Source of the DNA: Burkholderia arboris
GTDB lineage: Bacteria > Pseudomonadota > Gammaproteobacteria > Burkholderiales > Burkholderiaceae
Reading direction: 5' to 3'
Assembly (NCBI RefSeq): GCF_902499125.1
Contig: NZ_CABVPX010000021.1
Coordinates: 62,001-126,000 of the forward strand
DNA length: 64,000 nt
The position numbers and the translations under genes are program-made. Each line of letters opens with the position of its first letter. Within the stretch, counting starts at the first letter, position 1. Below are positions 49,415 through 58,503 of the stretch, piece after piece. A model generated the notes under the pieces. It was not told the DNA's origin, did not search any database, and was given only the letters and a program-made list of their open reading frames with translations.

Positions 49415-51502
49415 ATGTCCGCCAGCGCCACTACCAATCCGCTCCTCGACTTCTCCGGCCTGCCCCGTTTCGGCGAAATCCGCCCGGAACACGTGACGCC
49501 CGCGCTCGACACGCTGCTCGATGCCGCCAGCCGCGCGGTCGAAGCCGCGAGCGCGAACGCGACGCCGCCGACCTGGGCCGCCGTCGTCGAGACGGTCGAG
49601 CACGCGACGGAGCCGCTCGGTCGCGCATGGGGCATCGTCGGCCACCTGAACGCAGTCGCCGACACGCCCGAACTGCGCGCCGCCTACGGTGAAAACCTGC
49701 CGCGCGTGACCGAATTCTGGTCGAGCGTCGGCCAGAATCTCGCGCTGTACGAGAAGTACAAGGCGATCGCCGCGAGCGCCGAATACGCGACGCTGTCCGC
49801 CGAGCGCAAGAAGATCCTCGACAACGCGCTGCGCGATTTCCGCCTGTCGGGCGCCGAGCTGCCCGAGGACCAGAAACCGCGCTTCGCGGAACTGCAGGAG
49901 CAACAGGCCGCCCTGTCGAAGGCGTTCTCCGACCACGTCCTCGACGCAACCAACGCGTACGCGCACTTCGTCGAGGACGAGGCCGACCTGGCCGGCCTGC
50001 CCGGCGACGCGATCGAAGCCGCCCGCGAAGCCGCGCAGAAGGACGCCAAGGACGGCTGGAAATTCACGCTGCACTTCCCGTCGTACTTCCCGGTGCTGCA
50101 GTACGCGGACAACCGCGCGCTGCGCGAGACGCTCTACCGCGCGTATGCAACGCGCGCGTCGGAGCTCGGGCCGCAGTACGGCGACGGCAAGGCCGAATGG
50201 GACAACACCGCAATCGTCGCCGACGAGCTGAAGCTGCGCCGCGAAGAGGCGCAGATGCTCGGCTACCGCAACTTCGCCGAAGTGTCGCTCGCGCCGAAGA
50301 TGGCCGAATCGCCGCAACAGGTGATCGCATTCCTCGAGGATCTCGCGACGCGCGCGCGCCCGCACGCAGACAAGGACTGGGACGAGCTGCGCGCATTCGC
50401 CGCGAAGGAACTCGGCCTGACCGAACTCGCGCCGTGGGACGTCGCATACGCAGCCGAAAAGCTGCGCCAGCAGCGCTACGCGTTCTCGGAAAACGAGGTC
50501 AAGCAGTACTTCCCTGAGCCGGCCGTGCTGAAGGGCCTGTTCAACGTCACCGAGACGCTGTTCGGCGTGCGGATCAAGGCGGACGATGCGCCGGTATGGC
50601 ACAAGGACGTGCGCTTCTTCCGCGTCGAAAACCGCGACGGCTCGCTCGTCGCGCAGTTCTATCTCGACCTGTACGCACGCGAAGGCAAACGCGGCGGCGC
50701 ATGGATGGACGACGCACGCTCGCGTGCGAAGCGCGGCGGCGACGTGCAGACGCCGGTCGCCTACCTCACCTGCAACTTCTCGGCACCGATCGGCGGCAAG
50801 CCCGCGTGCTTCACGCACGACGAAGTCATCACGCTGTTCCACGAGTTCGGCCACGGGCTGCACCACATGCTCACGCGCGTCGACGAGCTCGGCGTGTCGG
50901 GCATCAACGGTGTCGAATGGGACGCGGTCGAGCTGCCGTCGCAGTTCATGGAAAACTTCTGCTGGGAATGGGACGTGCTGTCGTCGATGTCGTCGCACGT
51001 CGATACGGGCGCCACGCTGCCGCGTGAGCTGTTCGACAAGATGATCGCCGCGAAGAACTTCCAGAGCGGGCTCGGCACGCTGCGCCAGATCGTGTTCTCG
51101 ATGTTCGACATGCTGCTGCACGTCGACTTCGACCCGGCCGGCGCCACCGGCGTGACCGCGTTCGCGCGCGAGATCAACGAGCGCTATCACGTGATCCCGC
51201 AGGCAGCATTCTCGCGCTGGCCGAACACGTTCAGCCACATCTTCGCGGGCGGCTACGCGGCCGGCTACTACAGCTACAAGTGGGCCGAGGTGCTGTCGGC
51301 CGACGCGTACGCGGCGTTCGAGGAAGCGGCCGCCCAGAGCGGCAGCGTGCTCGACGCGGCCACCGGCACGCGCTATCGCCGCGAGATCCTCGAGGTCGGC
51401 GGCAGCCGCCCGGCGATGGATTCGTTCAAGGCGTTCCGCGGCCGCGAGCCGGAAATCGATGCGCTGCTGCGCCACAACGGGATGGCCACGCCCGCGCACT
51501 GA
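49415..51502 (+). CDS. prlC: Oligopeptidase A (M3 family metallopeptidase)
   Basis: Cytoplasmic zinc endopeptidase that degrades signal peptides and other short peptides; 695 aa, as in E. coli PrlC. The zinc motif HEFGH is at residues 476-480 (ITLFHEFGHGLHHML), with the third ligand Glu in GINGVEWDAVELPSQFMEN. Begins MSASATTNPLLDFSGLPRFG. Own terminator downstream; convergent with dinB. Confidence 0.96.
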   Translation: MSASATTNPLLDFSGLPRFGEIRPEHVTPALDTLLDAASRAVEAASANATPPTWAAVVETVEHATEPLGRAWGIVGHLNAVADTPELRAAYGENLPRVTEFWSSVGQNLALYEKYKAIAASAEYATLSAERKKILDNALRDFRLSGAELPEDQKPRFAELQEQQAALSKAFSDHVLDATNAYAHFVEDEADLAGLPGDAIEAAREAAQKDAKDGWKFTLHFPSYFPVLQYADNRALRETLYRAYATRASELGPQYGDGKAEWDNTAIVADELKLRREEAQMLGYRNFAEVSLAPKMAESPQQVIAFLEDLATRARPHADKDWDELRAFAAKELGLTELAPWDVAYAAEKLRQQRYAFSENEVKQYFPEPAVLKGLFNVTETLFGVRIKADDAPVWHKDVRFFRVENRDGSLVAQFYLDLYAREGKRGGAWMDDARSRAKRGGDVQTPVAYLTCNFSAPIGGKPACFTHDEVITLFHEFGHGLHHMLTRVDELGVSGINGVEWDAVELPSQFMENFCWEWDVLSSMSSHVDTGATLPRELFDKMIAAKNFQSGLGTLRQIVFSMFDMLLHVDFDPAGATGVTAFAREINERYHVIPQAAFSRWPNTFSHIFAGGYAAGYYSYKWAEVLSADAYAAFEEAAAQSGSVLDAATGTRYRREILEVGGSRPAMDSFKAFRGREPEIDALLRHNGMATPAH

Positions 51503-51535
51503 GCGCGCCGCCCGGCCGTTCCGGCCACATCGACA

Positions 51536-51561
51536 GGCACCGCTTCGGCGGTGCCTTTTTT
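51536..51561 (+). terminator. Terminator of prlC
   Basis: GGCACCGC-TTCG-GCGGTGCC with TTTTTT: stable UUCG-capped stem. Its T-run touches the stop codon of convergent dinB. Confidence 0.95.
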
Positions 51562-52634
51562 CATGGTGCGGGCGGGTCGTCGTCGAACAGCGAGAATTGC
51601 CCGTGGCGCTCGGCCGTGTCCTCGTCGATGCGCACGCCGACGCCGAGCAGACGCACGGCCTGCGCGCGGCGCTGCAACCCCTTCGCGAGCAGCGTGACGG
51701 CCATCTCCGCATTCGTCGCATCGGCCACGCACTCGACCGTCGTGCGCTGGAAATCGGCGAAACGGATCTTCACGTACAGCTTGCGGATCGACCGCGCGGC
51801 GCCCGCGCGCGCAATCCGCGCGTCGAGCTGCACGACGAGGCGGCGGATTTCGTCCGCGCATTGTTCGAGCGTCGTCAGGTCGGTCACGTAGGTCGTCTCG
51901 ACGCTGACCGACTTGCGCTCCTGGTCGGCCTGCACGGGCCGTTCGTCGATCCCGCGCGACAGTTCGTACAGCCGCCGCCCGAATGCGCCGAACTCGCGGT
52001 GCAGGTCGATCAACGGCCAGTCGCGCAACTGCGCGCAGGTCTGAATGCCGAGCCGGTCGAGCCGCGTAGCCGTCACCTTGCCGACGCCGTGCAGCTTGCG
52101 CACCGGCAGCGCCGCGACGAACGCGTCGATCTCGTGCGGCCGCACGACGAACAGGCCGTCCGGCTTGTTCCAGTCGGACGCGATTTTCGCGATGAACTTG
52201 TTCGGCGCGACGCCGGCCGATACGGTCACGCCGACCGTGTCGAACACGCGCTGGCGGATCTCGCGCGCGATCAGCGTCGCACTGCCCTGGCACCGGTCCG
52301 ACCCGCTGACGTCGAGGTACGCCTCGTCGAGCGACAGCGGCTCGACGTCCGGCGTGTAGTCGCGATAGATCGCCATGATCTGCCGCGACGCCGCGCGGTA
52401 CTTGTCCATCGCGGACGGCAGGATCAACAGGTCCGGACACTTGCGCATCGCGAGCGCCGACGACATCGCCGAATGCACGCCGTAGCGCCGCGCCTCGTAA
52501 TTGCAGGTCGCGATCACGCCGCGCTGGTCGGGCCGGCCGCCGACCGCGAGCGGCCGGTTGCGCAGCGACGGGTCGTCGCGCATCTCGACCGACGCGTAGA
52601 AGCAATCGCAGTCGCAGTGAATGATCTTGCGCAT
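51561..52634 (-). CDS. dinB: DNA polymerase IV (Y family)
   Basis: Error-prone translesion polymerase of the SOS response. 357 aa from ATG 52634 (MRKIIHCDCDCFYASVEMRD, aligning with the E. coli start MRKIIHVDMDCF). Metal-binding Asp in the first motif and the second site PLSLDEAYLDVS are intact, followed by helix-hairpin-helix LHGVGKVTATRLDRLG. The C-terminal end GQFSLFDDD resembles a beta-clamp binding motif (QLSLF-like). A GTG at 52700 would add 22 residues, but the predicted transcript start falls within a few bases of it. A LexA-type box overlaps the promoter. Confidence 0.93.
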   Translation of the reverse strand: MRKIIHCDCDCFYASVEMRDDPSLRNRPLAVGGRPDQRGVIATCNYEARRYGVHSAMSSALAMRKCPDLLILPSAMDKYRAASRQIMAIYRDYTPDVEPLSLDEAYLDVSGSDRCQGSATLIAREIRQRVFDTVGVTVSAGVAPNKFIAKIASDWNKPDGLFVVRPHEIDAFVAALPVRKLHGVGKVTATRLDRLGIQTCAQLRDWPLIDLHREFGAFGRRLYELSRGIDERPVQADQERKSVSVETTYVTDLTTLEQCADEIRRLVVQLDARIARAGAARSIRKLYVKIRFADFQRTTVECVADATNAEMAVTLLAKGLQRRAQAVRLLGVGVRIDEDTAERHGQFSLFDDDPPAP

Positions 52635-52709
52635 GCGCGGCAGCGCGTCGCCCGGCGGCGGCGCGTGCGAATCGGCAGGCGGAATGGTGGACGGGTTCAC
52701 GGTGCCGAT

Positions 52710-52738
52710 ACTGTACAAAAACACAGTGCCGGTTTCAA
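52710..52738 (-). promoter_or_regulatory. dinB promoter with LexA (SOS) box
   Basis: Minus-strand -35 TTGAAA (52738-52733), 17-base spacer, -10 TACAGT (52715-52710). The 16-mer CTGTGTTTTTGTACAG (52726-52711) matches the LexA core CTG-N10-CAG and overlaps the -10, the position expected for repression. Confidence 0.88.
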
Positions 52739-52875
52739 CTGCCGCGTACGCCCGGCGCCGGCCGGCCGCAGCCGGCTGCGCCGTACCGGCCCGCTTGGCG
52801 GGGATCGTACCGGTCGGGCGCGGGCAGCGGCGCCTATACTCGTCTGCCGCGACACACGAAACGAAAAGGTGACGG

Positions 52876-53568
52876 ATGAAGACGATCGGACTGATCGGCG
52901 GCATGAGCTGGGAATCGTCGGCCGAGTACTACCGGATGATCAACCGGCACTCGAAGGCGCTGCACGGCGGGCATCACAACGCGAAGAGCGTGCTCGTCAC
53001 GGTCGATTTCGCGGAAATCGAAGCGCTGCAGCGCACGCACGACTGGGTGGCGCTCGGCGAACGGATGGCCGACGCCGCACGCCAGCTCGAAGCGGCCGGC
53101 GCCGATCTCGTCGTACTGACGACCAATACGATGCATCGCGTGCACGACGTGATCGAAGCCGCGGTGACGCTGCCGTTCCTGCATATCGCCGATCCGACCG
53201 GCAGCGCGCTGCGCGACGCGGGCGTCGAGCGCGTCGCCCTGCTCGGCACGCGCTACACGATGGAATTGCCGTTCTATGCGGAGCGGCTGCACGCAAGATT
53301 CGGCATGGAAGTGCTCGTGCCGGACGAACGCGGGCGTGACGACGTGCACCGGATCATCTACGACGAGCTGTGTCACGGCGTCATCTCGGCGGAATCGCGC
53401 GCGACGTATGTGTCGATCATCGAGGCACTGGCGAAGCGCGGCGCGCAGGCCGTGATCCTCGGCTGCACGGAAATCACGCTGCTGATCGGCGCGGACGATT
53501 CGCCGCTGCCGGTGTTCGACACGACCGCGCTGCATGCGAAGGCAGCCGTGGAGTGGGCTGCGCGATAA
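52876..53568 (+). CDS. Aspartate/glutamate racemase family protein (YgeA type)
   Basis: PLP-independent amino-acid racemase, 230 aa. Instead of two catalytic cysteines it has Thr83 (VLTTNTMHRV) and Cys197 (LGCTEITLL), the same residues and numbering as E. coli YgeA, a broad-specificity racemase. N terminus MKTIGLIGGMSWESSAEYYR is diagnostic. AAGGTGA precedes the ATG. Divergent from dinB, sharing its spacer; nearly 60 bases of this gene lie antisense to the longest possible dinB frame, another argument for the short dinB start. Likely makes D-amino acids; substrate not fixed. Confidence 0.88.
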   Translation: MKTIGLIGGMSWESSAEYYRMINRHSKALHGGHHNAKSVLVTVDFAEIEALQRTHDWVALGERMADAARQLEAAGADLVVLTTNTMHRVHDVIEAAVTLPFLHIADPTGSALRDAGVERVALLGTRYTMELPFYAERLHARFGMEVLVPDERGRDDVHRIIYDELCHGVISAESRATYVSIIEALAKRGAQAVILGCTEITLLIGADDSPLPVFDTTALHAKAAVEWAAR

Positions 53569-53596
53569 CCGCGATCGCGATCGGCGCGCAGAAAAC

Positions 53597-53625
53597 AAAA
53601 AACCCGGCACGGAGCCGGGTTCTTG
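53597..53625. terminator. Terminator between racemase gene and initiator tRNA
   Basis: AACCCGGC-ACGGA-GCCGGGTT stem with A-run on the left and TTCTTGT on the right; best in the minus direction after the tRNA, usable for the racemase gene too. Confidence 0.8.
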
Positions 53626-53674
53626 TCGACGAAGCGCGCATCGGTCACTTGCGCGGCACATCGTCTGGTGTGCT

Positions 53675-53751
<77 letters not shown>

Positions 53752-53934
53752 TCAGAGAAATAAATTATAGGGTGAGGAAGTACTCACGTCAATACTTTTG
53801 TCACAATTTCTTCTCCCCTCTGCCAGACGGCGTTGCATGCCCCCTGCTCCGCGTCGCGCATTGCACGCGTTCGCACCGCATGCTCGCGGTAAGATGGCGG
53901 CCTTCGCATTCACGCCGCACGCACACTCCCGTTC

Positions 53935-54711
53935 ATGAAAATCGCCACCTGGAACGTCAACTCGCTCAACGTCCGCAAACAGCACGTGCTCGACTGGCTC
54001 GCGCAAAGCGGCACCGACGTGCTGTGCCTGCAGGAACTGAAGCTGCCGGACGAGAAATTCCCGCGCGCCGATCTCGAGGCAGCCGGCTACCGCAGCTGGT
54101 TCACGGGCCAGAAAACCTACAACGGCGTCGCGATCCTCGCGCGCGCGTCGCTGAACGTCGACGAATCGGACGTCGTGCGCAACATCCCCGGCTTCGACGA
54201 TCCGCAGCAGCGCGTGATCGCCGCGACGGTCGACGGCGTGCGCATCGTGTCCGCGTACTTCCCGAACGGCCAGGCCCCCGACTCCGACAAGTTCGTCTAC
54301 AAGATGCAGTGGCTCGACGCGCTGCAGGCATGGCTGCGCACCGAACTGCAGCGCTACCCGAAGCTCGCGCTGCTCGGCGACTACAACATCGCGCCGGAAG
54401 ACCGCGACGTGCACGACCCCGCGAAATGGGAAGGCCAGAACCTCGTGTCGCCGCAGGAGCGCGCGCACTTCGCGCAATTGATCGAGCTCGGCTTCGTCGA
54501 TGCGTTCCGCCGCTTCGAGCAGCCCGAGAAAACCTTCACGTGGTGGGACTACCGGATGATGGCGTTCCGCCGCAACGCGGGGCTGCGCATCGACCACATC
54601 CTGCTGTCGCCGGCGCTCGCGGAAACCTGCACGTCGTGCGAGGTCGACCGCACGCCGCGTACGTGGGAACAGCCGTCCGACCACACGCCCGTCGTCGCGA
54701 TCGTCGGCTGA
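53935..54711 (+). CDS. xth: Exodeoxyribonuclease III (AP endonuclease)
   Basis: Repairs abasic sites and 3' blocks in DNA (258 aa). EEP-fold motifs: MKIATWNVNSLNVRKQHVLD, LCLQELKLPDEKFP (catalytic Glu), LLGDYNIAPEDRDVHDP, WDYRMMAFRRNAGLRIDHIL and the last motif PSDHTPVVAIVG (catalytic Asp-His). Length and pattern match ExoA/XthA of beta- and gammaproteobacteria. Start MKIATWNVNS is fixed by the family. Confidence 0.96.
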   Translation: MKIATWNVNSLNVRKQHVLDWLAQSGTDVLCLQELKLPDEKFPRADLEAAGYRSWFTGQKTYNGVAILARASLNVDESDVVRNIPGFDDPQQRVIAATVDGVRIVSAYFPNGQAPDSDKFVYKMQWLDALQAWLRTELQRYPKLALLGDYNIAPEDRDVHDPAKWEGQNLVSPQERAHFAQLIELGFVDAFRRFEQPEKTFTWWDYRMMAFRRNAGLRIDHILLSPALAETCTSCEVDRTPRTWEQPSDHTPVVAIVG

Positions 54712-54734
54712 TCGTCCCATCCGCCCGCGCGCGT

Positions 54735-56843
54735 TCAGCGCCGCGCGGGCGCCGGCCCGAGATGGGCCCACAGGAAGCCGAACTCGGCCGCATCGGCTTC
54801 CGCGCGTTCCAGGTCGTCGGCACTGCCGTGGCCGCCGTCGGTGTTCTCCCAGTACCACACCCGTTCATGACCGAGCGCATGCATGCGTGCGGCCATCTTG
54901 CGCGCGTGCGCGGGATGCACGCGGTCGTCGCGCGTCGACGTCGTCAACAATAACGGCGGATACACGACACCTTCGCGCACGCGGTGATACGGCGAATACG
55001 CGGCCAGCGCCGCGCCTTCGCGCGGATCGTCCGGATCACCGTATTCGTCGAGCCACGCGGCGCCCGCGTGCAGCTTCGGATAACGCCGCATGTCGAGCAG
55101 CGGCACGCGGCACAGCACCGCACCGAACAGCTCCGGCCGCTGCGCCATGCACGCGGCGACCAGCAGCCCGCCGTTGCTGCCGCCCTCGATCCCGAGCCGG
55201 ATGGCGGTCGTCACGCCGGTCGCGGCCAGATCCTCGGCCACCGCGATGAAATCGTCGAACGAACGCTGCCGGTGTTCGCGCTGCGCATCGACGTGCCAGC
55301 GCGGCCCGAACTCGCCGCCGCCGCGGATATGCGCGAACGCCATCACGCCGCCGCGCTCGAGCCACGCGATGCCGAACGCGTCGCTGTAGCCCGGCAGGTT
55401 CGGGATCGCAAAGCCGCCATAGCCCGACAGCAGACACGGCCGCGCGACGCGCGCGGCGCCGTCGGCCGCATCGAGTGCATCGCGCGGCCCGATCAGCGTG
55501 TACGGCACCATCGTGCCATCCTGCGAGCGCGCGCTCGCGCGGCGCACGACGAGTCCGGCCGCATCGAACTGCACCGGCGGCCGGTCGAGCAGCACACGGC
55601 GCGACGGCGCATCGTCCGCGCGATCGGCAAGATCGGCCAGCCAGCACTCCGGCGGGTCGAGATAGGTGTCGACGTCGACGTACACCTCGTCGTTCAGCGT
55701 CGCCTCGACGGGCTCGACGTCGATCTGCGCGTCGCCCGGCCACTCGAACGGCCGCGCATCCCACGTCCACGTACCGTCGCCGGCCTGCCGCGGCTGCCAC
55801 AGCATCGTGCGGTTGTGCACGTCGTCGAGCCAGCTCGCGATCAGCGTCGTGCGCGTGTGCGTCCACGTGCACGCGGACGTCGTCGGCTGGGGCGCGAACA
55901 GCGTCGTGAATTCGCGCGCTCCGGCGAGGAACGCCTGCTCGCGGATCGCGAGCAGCGAGCCGCCCGCATGGCGCACGCCGTCGCAGTCCCAGTCGAGGCG
56001 TGGCTCCAGCACGAGCCAGCCCTCCCAGAACCCGACTTCGACATGCGTCGGCACGTCGTAGCGCGCCCACTCGCCCGCGTCGGTCAGCCAGTACGCATGC
56101 GCGTCGAAGAAGTCGACGCTGCGCCACGCGACGTGGCGGTTGTCGATCGGGTCGAACCACGCGCCCGCGCTGATGTCATCGGGTTCGCCGCTGAAGACGA
56201 CGGGCGCATCGGCAAGCGCCGTGCCGCGCACCCAGCGTCGCGCTTCATACGGATAACCGGCCGCGGTCGCATGCGCTTCGCCGCGATCCCAGCTCACGTA
56301 GACGGTATCGCGGTCGATCCAGCCGACCGTGTGATGGCCCGGCTCGTCGATCGTGAACCCGCCGTCGACGAAACGGCGTTCGACGAGATCGAACTCGCGC
56401 ACGACGACCGCATCGGCGCCGCCCGGCGACAGCGACAGCAGCGCGCGATCGCCGTCCGGATACAGGATCGCGTCCTGCTCGAACACCCACGATTCGCCCT
56501 CTTCGGCACCGAGCGCGTCGACGTCGAGCAGCGTTTCCCACGCAGGTTGACCGGCACGCCAGTCGTCCCAGCGCGTGCGGCGCCACAGCCCCTTCGGATG
56601 GAGATCGTCCTGCCACAGGTCGTACGCCCAGTCGCGCCAGCGGGTCGGAATCACCGGGCGTTCGCGCGGCAGATAGGCCTTGGCGAGACGCGCGGTCAGC
56701 GCGCGATACGCGTCGTCGTCGCGCAGCACGGCGCGCGTACGCGCATTCTGCTCGTCGACCCACGTGCGGGCGCGTTTGCTGTCAAGCGCTTCGAGGAAAC
56801 GGAACGGGTCGGCCCCGGCGGGCCAGCGGAAGGAATCGGACAT
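54735..56843 (-). CDS. Prolyl oligopeptidase family serine peptidase (S9A)
   Basis: Large cytosolic serine peptidase, 702 aa. A long beta-propeller-like region (residues 60-400) precedes the catalytic alpha/beta domain: nucleophile S556 in IEGGSNGGLLVAA, Asp in STRDDRVHPAHARKM and His in ENTDGGHGSADD. No signal peptide. Start at 56843 (MSDSFRWPAGADPFRFLE) is preferred to an ATG seven codons upstream. It could be called prolyl endopeptidase, but specificity is not evident. Convergent with xth; downstream of ntrC but separated by 88 bases. Confidence 0.9.
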   Translation of the reverse strand: MSDSFRWPAGADPFRFLEALDSKRARTWVDEQNARTRAVLRDDDAYRALTARLAKAYLPRERPVIPTRWRDWAYDLWQDDLHPKGLWRRTRWDDWRAGQPAWETLLDVDALGAEEGESWVFEQDAILYPDGDRALLSLSPGGADAVVVREFDLVERRFVDGGFTIDEPGHHTVGWIDRDTVYVSWDRGEAHATAAGYPYEARRWVRGTALADAPVVFSGEPDDISAGAWFDPIDNRHVAWRSVDFFDAHAYWLTDAGEWARYDVPTHVEVGFWEGWLVLEPRLDWDCDGVRHAGGSLLAIREQAFLAGAREFTTLFAPQPTTSACTWTHTRTTLIASWLDDVHNRTMLWQPRQAGDGTWTWDARPFEWPGDAQIDVEPVEATLNDEVYVDVDTYLDPPECWLADLADRADDAPSRRVLLDRPPVQFDAAGLVVRRASARSQDGTMVPYTLIGPRDALDAADGAARVARPCLLSGYGGFAIPNLPGYSDAFGIAWLERGGVMAFAHIRGGGEFGPRWHVDAQREHRQRSFDDFIAVAEDLAATGVTTAIRLGIEGGSNGGLLVAACMAQRPELFGAVLCRVPLLDMRRYPKLHAGAAWLDEYGDPDDPREGAALAAYSPYHRVREGVVYPPLLLTTSTRDDRVHPAHARKMAARMHALGHERVWYWENTDGGHGSADDLERAEADAAEFGFLWAHLGPAPARR

Positions 56844-56931
56844 TGAAGATCGGCGGAATGGCAAACGGCGTGCAAACCGCGATTATGTCCGATCGCGGCA
56901 TGCGCGACGCCGCGCATGCCGCAAATCGTGC

Positions 56932-58458
56932 TCAGGGCTCCAGGTGGAGTTCCTGGATCTTGCGCGTGATCGTGTTGCGGCCGATGCCGAGCCGCTCCGC
57001 GGCCTCGACCTTGCGGCCGCGCGTGAAGTCGAGCGCCTCGCGAATCACGGCCGCCTCGAAGCGGCGCGCGAGCTCGTCCATCACATCGGCCGAATTCTCG
57101 CGCAACAGCCGCGCGACTTCGGTACGCAGGCCATGCTCCCACACCGGGTAGCCGGCCGGCGCGCTGCCGTTCGGCGCGGCCGCGACGGGCACGGCCGCCG
57201 CCGGCGTCGCACCGATCGCGAGCGGTACGCCCGCGGCGTTGCCGCCGTTGCCGAGCGCATCCGCGCCATCGCCCGTTGCGACGACCGGCGCACCGGACGC
57301 GCCGGCCGGCACGAGGTCCGGCGGCAGGTCCTTGATCTCGACCGTCTGCGCGGGCGCCATCACGGTCAGCCAGTTCGCGAGGTTCTCGAGCTGCCGTACG
57401 TTGCCGGGAAACGCGAGCGACGTCAGATACACGAGCGCTTCATCGGACACGCGCTTCGGCTCGACGCCGAGATCGCGCGCGCTCTTCTGCAGGAAGTGGC
57501 GCGTCAGCAGCGCGATGTCCTCGCTACGCTCGCGCAGCGGCGGCAGGCGCAGCCGGATCACGTTGAGCCGGTGGTAAAGGTCCTCGCGGAACAGCCCCTG
57601 CCGCACGCGCGACTCGAGATTCTGGTGGGTCGCGGCGATCACGCGCACGTTCGCGCGCAGCGGGTTGTGCCCGCCGACCCGATAGAACTGCCCGTCCGAC
57701 AGCACGCGCAACAGGCGCGTCTGCAGGTCGAACGGCATGTCGCCGATTTCGTCGAGGAACAGCGTGCCGTTCTCGGCTTGCTCGAAGCGGCCCTGCCGCG
57801 TCGTCTGCGCGCCGGTGAACGCGCCGCGCTCATGGCCGAACAGCTCGGATTCGAGCAGGTCCTTCGGAATCGCCGCGGTGTTCAGCGCAATGAACGGCCC
57901 GTTCGCGCGCGGGCTGTGGCGATGCAGCGCCCGGGCGACGAGTTCCTTGCCGGTGCCCGACTCGCCGGTGATCAGCACGGTCGCGGCCGAATGCGACAGG
58001 CGGCCGATCGCGCGGAACATGTCCTGCATCGCGGGCGCCTGGCCGAGCATCTCGGGCGCCTCGGCCACGCGCTCGTCCTGCGGCGCGCCGCCGCGCAGGC
58101 TTTCCTCCACCGCACGGCGGATCAGCTCGACGGCCTTGTCGACGTCGAACGGCTTCGCGAGATACTCGAACGCGCCGCCCTGGAACGCCGCAACGGCGCT
58201 ATCAAGGTCGGAGAACGCCGTCATGATGATGACGGGCAGGCCCGGCAGGCGCTCGTGCATCGCCTGCAGCAACTCGAGGCCCGAGCCGCCCGGCATCCGG
58301 ATGTCGGACACGAGTACCTGCGGCGTCTCGTGGTCGAGCGCGGCCAGCGCATCGCGCACGTTCGCGAAGCTCTTCGTCGCGAAGCTGTCCCGGGCGAGTG
58401 CCTTTTCAAGCACCCAGCGGATCGATTGGTCGTCGTCTACTATCCAGATCGGCTTCAT
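56932..58458 (-). CDS. ntrC: Nitrogen regulation response regulator NtrC (sigma-54 activator)
   Basis: Enhancer-binding activator of nitrogen-limitation genes. 508 aa: receiver domain with D52 (VLVSDIRMPGG) and IMTAFSDLD; AAA+ domain with Walker A GESGTGKELVA, the sigma-54 contact loop ERGAFTGAQ and Walker B NGTLFLDEIGD; an unusually long Ala/Pro/Gly linker (residues 410-455); and a Fis-type HTH (EAAERLGIGRNTITRKIQEL). Longer than E. coli NtrC (469) mainly through that linker. 45 bases after ntrB. Confidence 0.96.
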   Translation of the reverse strand: MKPIWIVDDDQSIRWVLEKALARDSFATKSFANVRDALAALDHETPQVLVSDIRMPGGSGLELLQAMHERLPGLPVIIMTAFSDLDSAVAAFQGGAFEYLAKPFDVDKAVELIRRAVEESLRGGAPQDERVAEAPEMLGQAPAMQDMFRAIGRLSHSAATVLITGESGTGKELVARALHRHSPRANGPFIALNTAAIPKDLLESELFGHERGAFTGAQTTRQGRFEQAENGTLFLDEIGDMPFDLQTRLLRVLSDGQFYRVGGHNPLRANVRVIAATHQNLESRVRQGLFREDLYHRLNVIRLRLPPLRERSEDIALLTRHFLQKSARDLGVEPKRVSDEALVYLTSLAFPGNVRQLENLANWLTVMAPAQTVEIKDLPPDLVPAGASGAPVVATGDGADALGNGGNAAGVPLAIGATPAAAVPVAAAPNGSAPAGYPVWEHGLRTEVARLLRENSADVMDELARRFEAAVIREALDFTRGRKVEAAERLGIGRNTITRKIQELHLEP

Positions 58459-58503
58459 AGGTCGGTCAGATTTGGGTGAATCCGGTGAATCGCAAGTCGC
58501 CGC

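Noticed and set aside
53752-54858. Minus-strand open frame opposite the exonuclease III gene
   Set aside because: The plus-strand frame has every exonuclease III motif; the other is its shadow.
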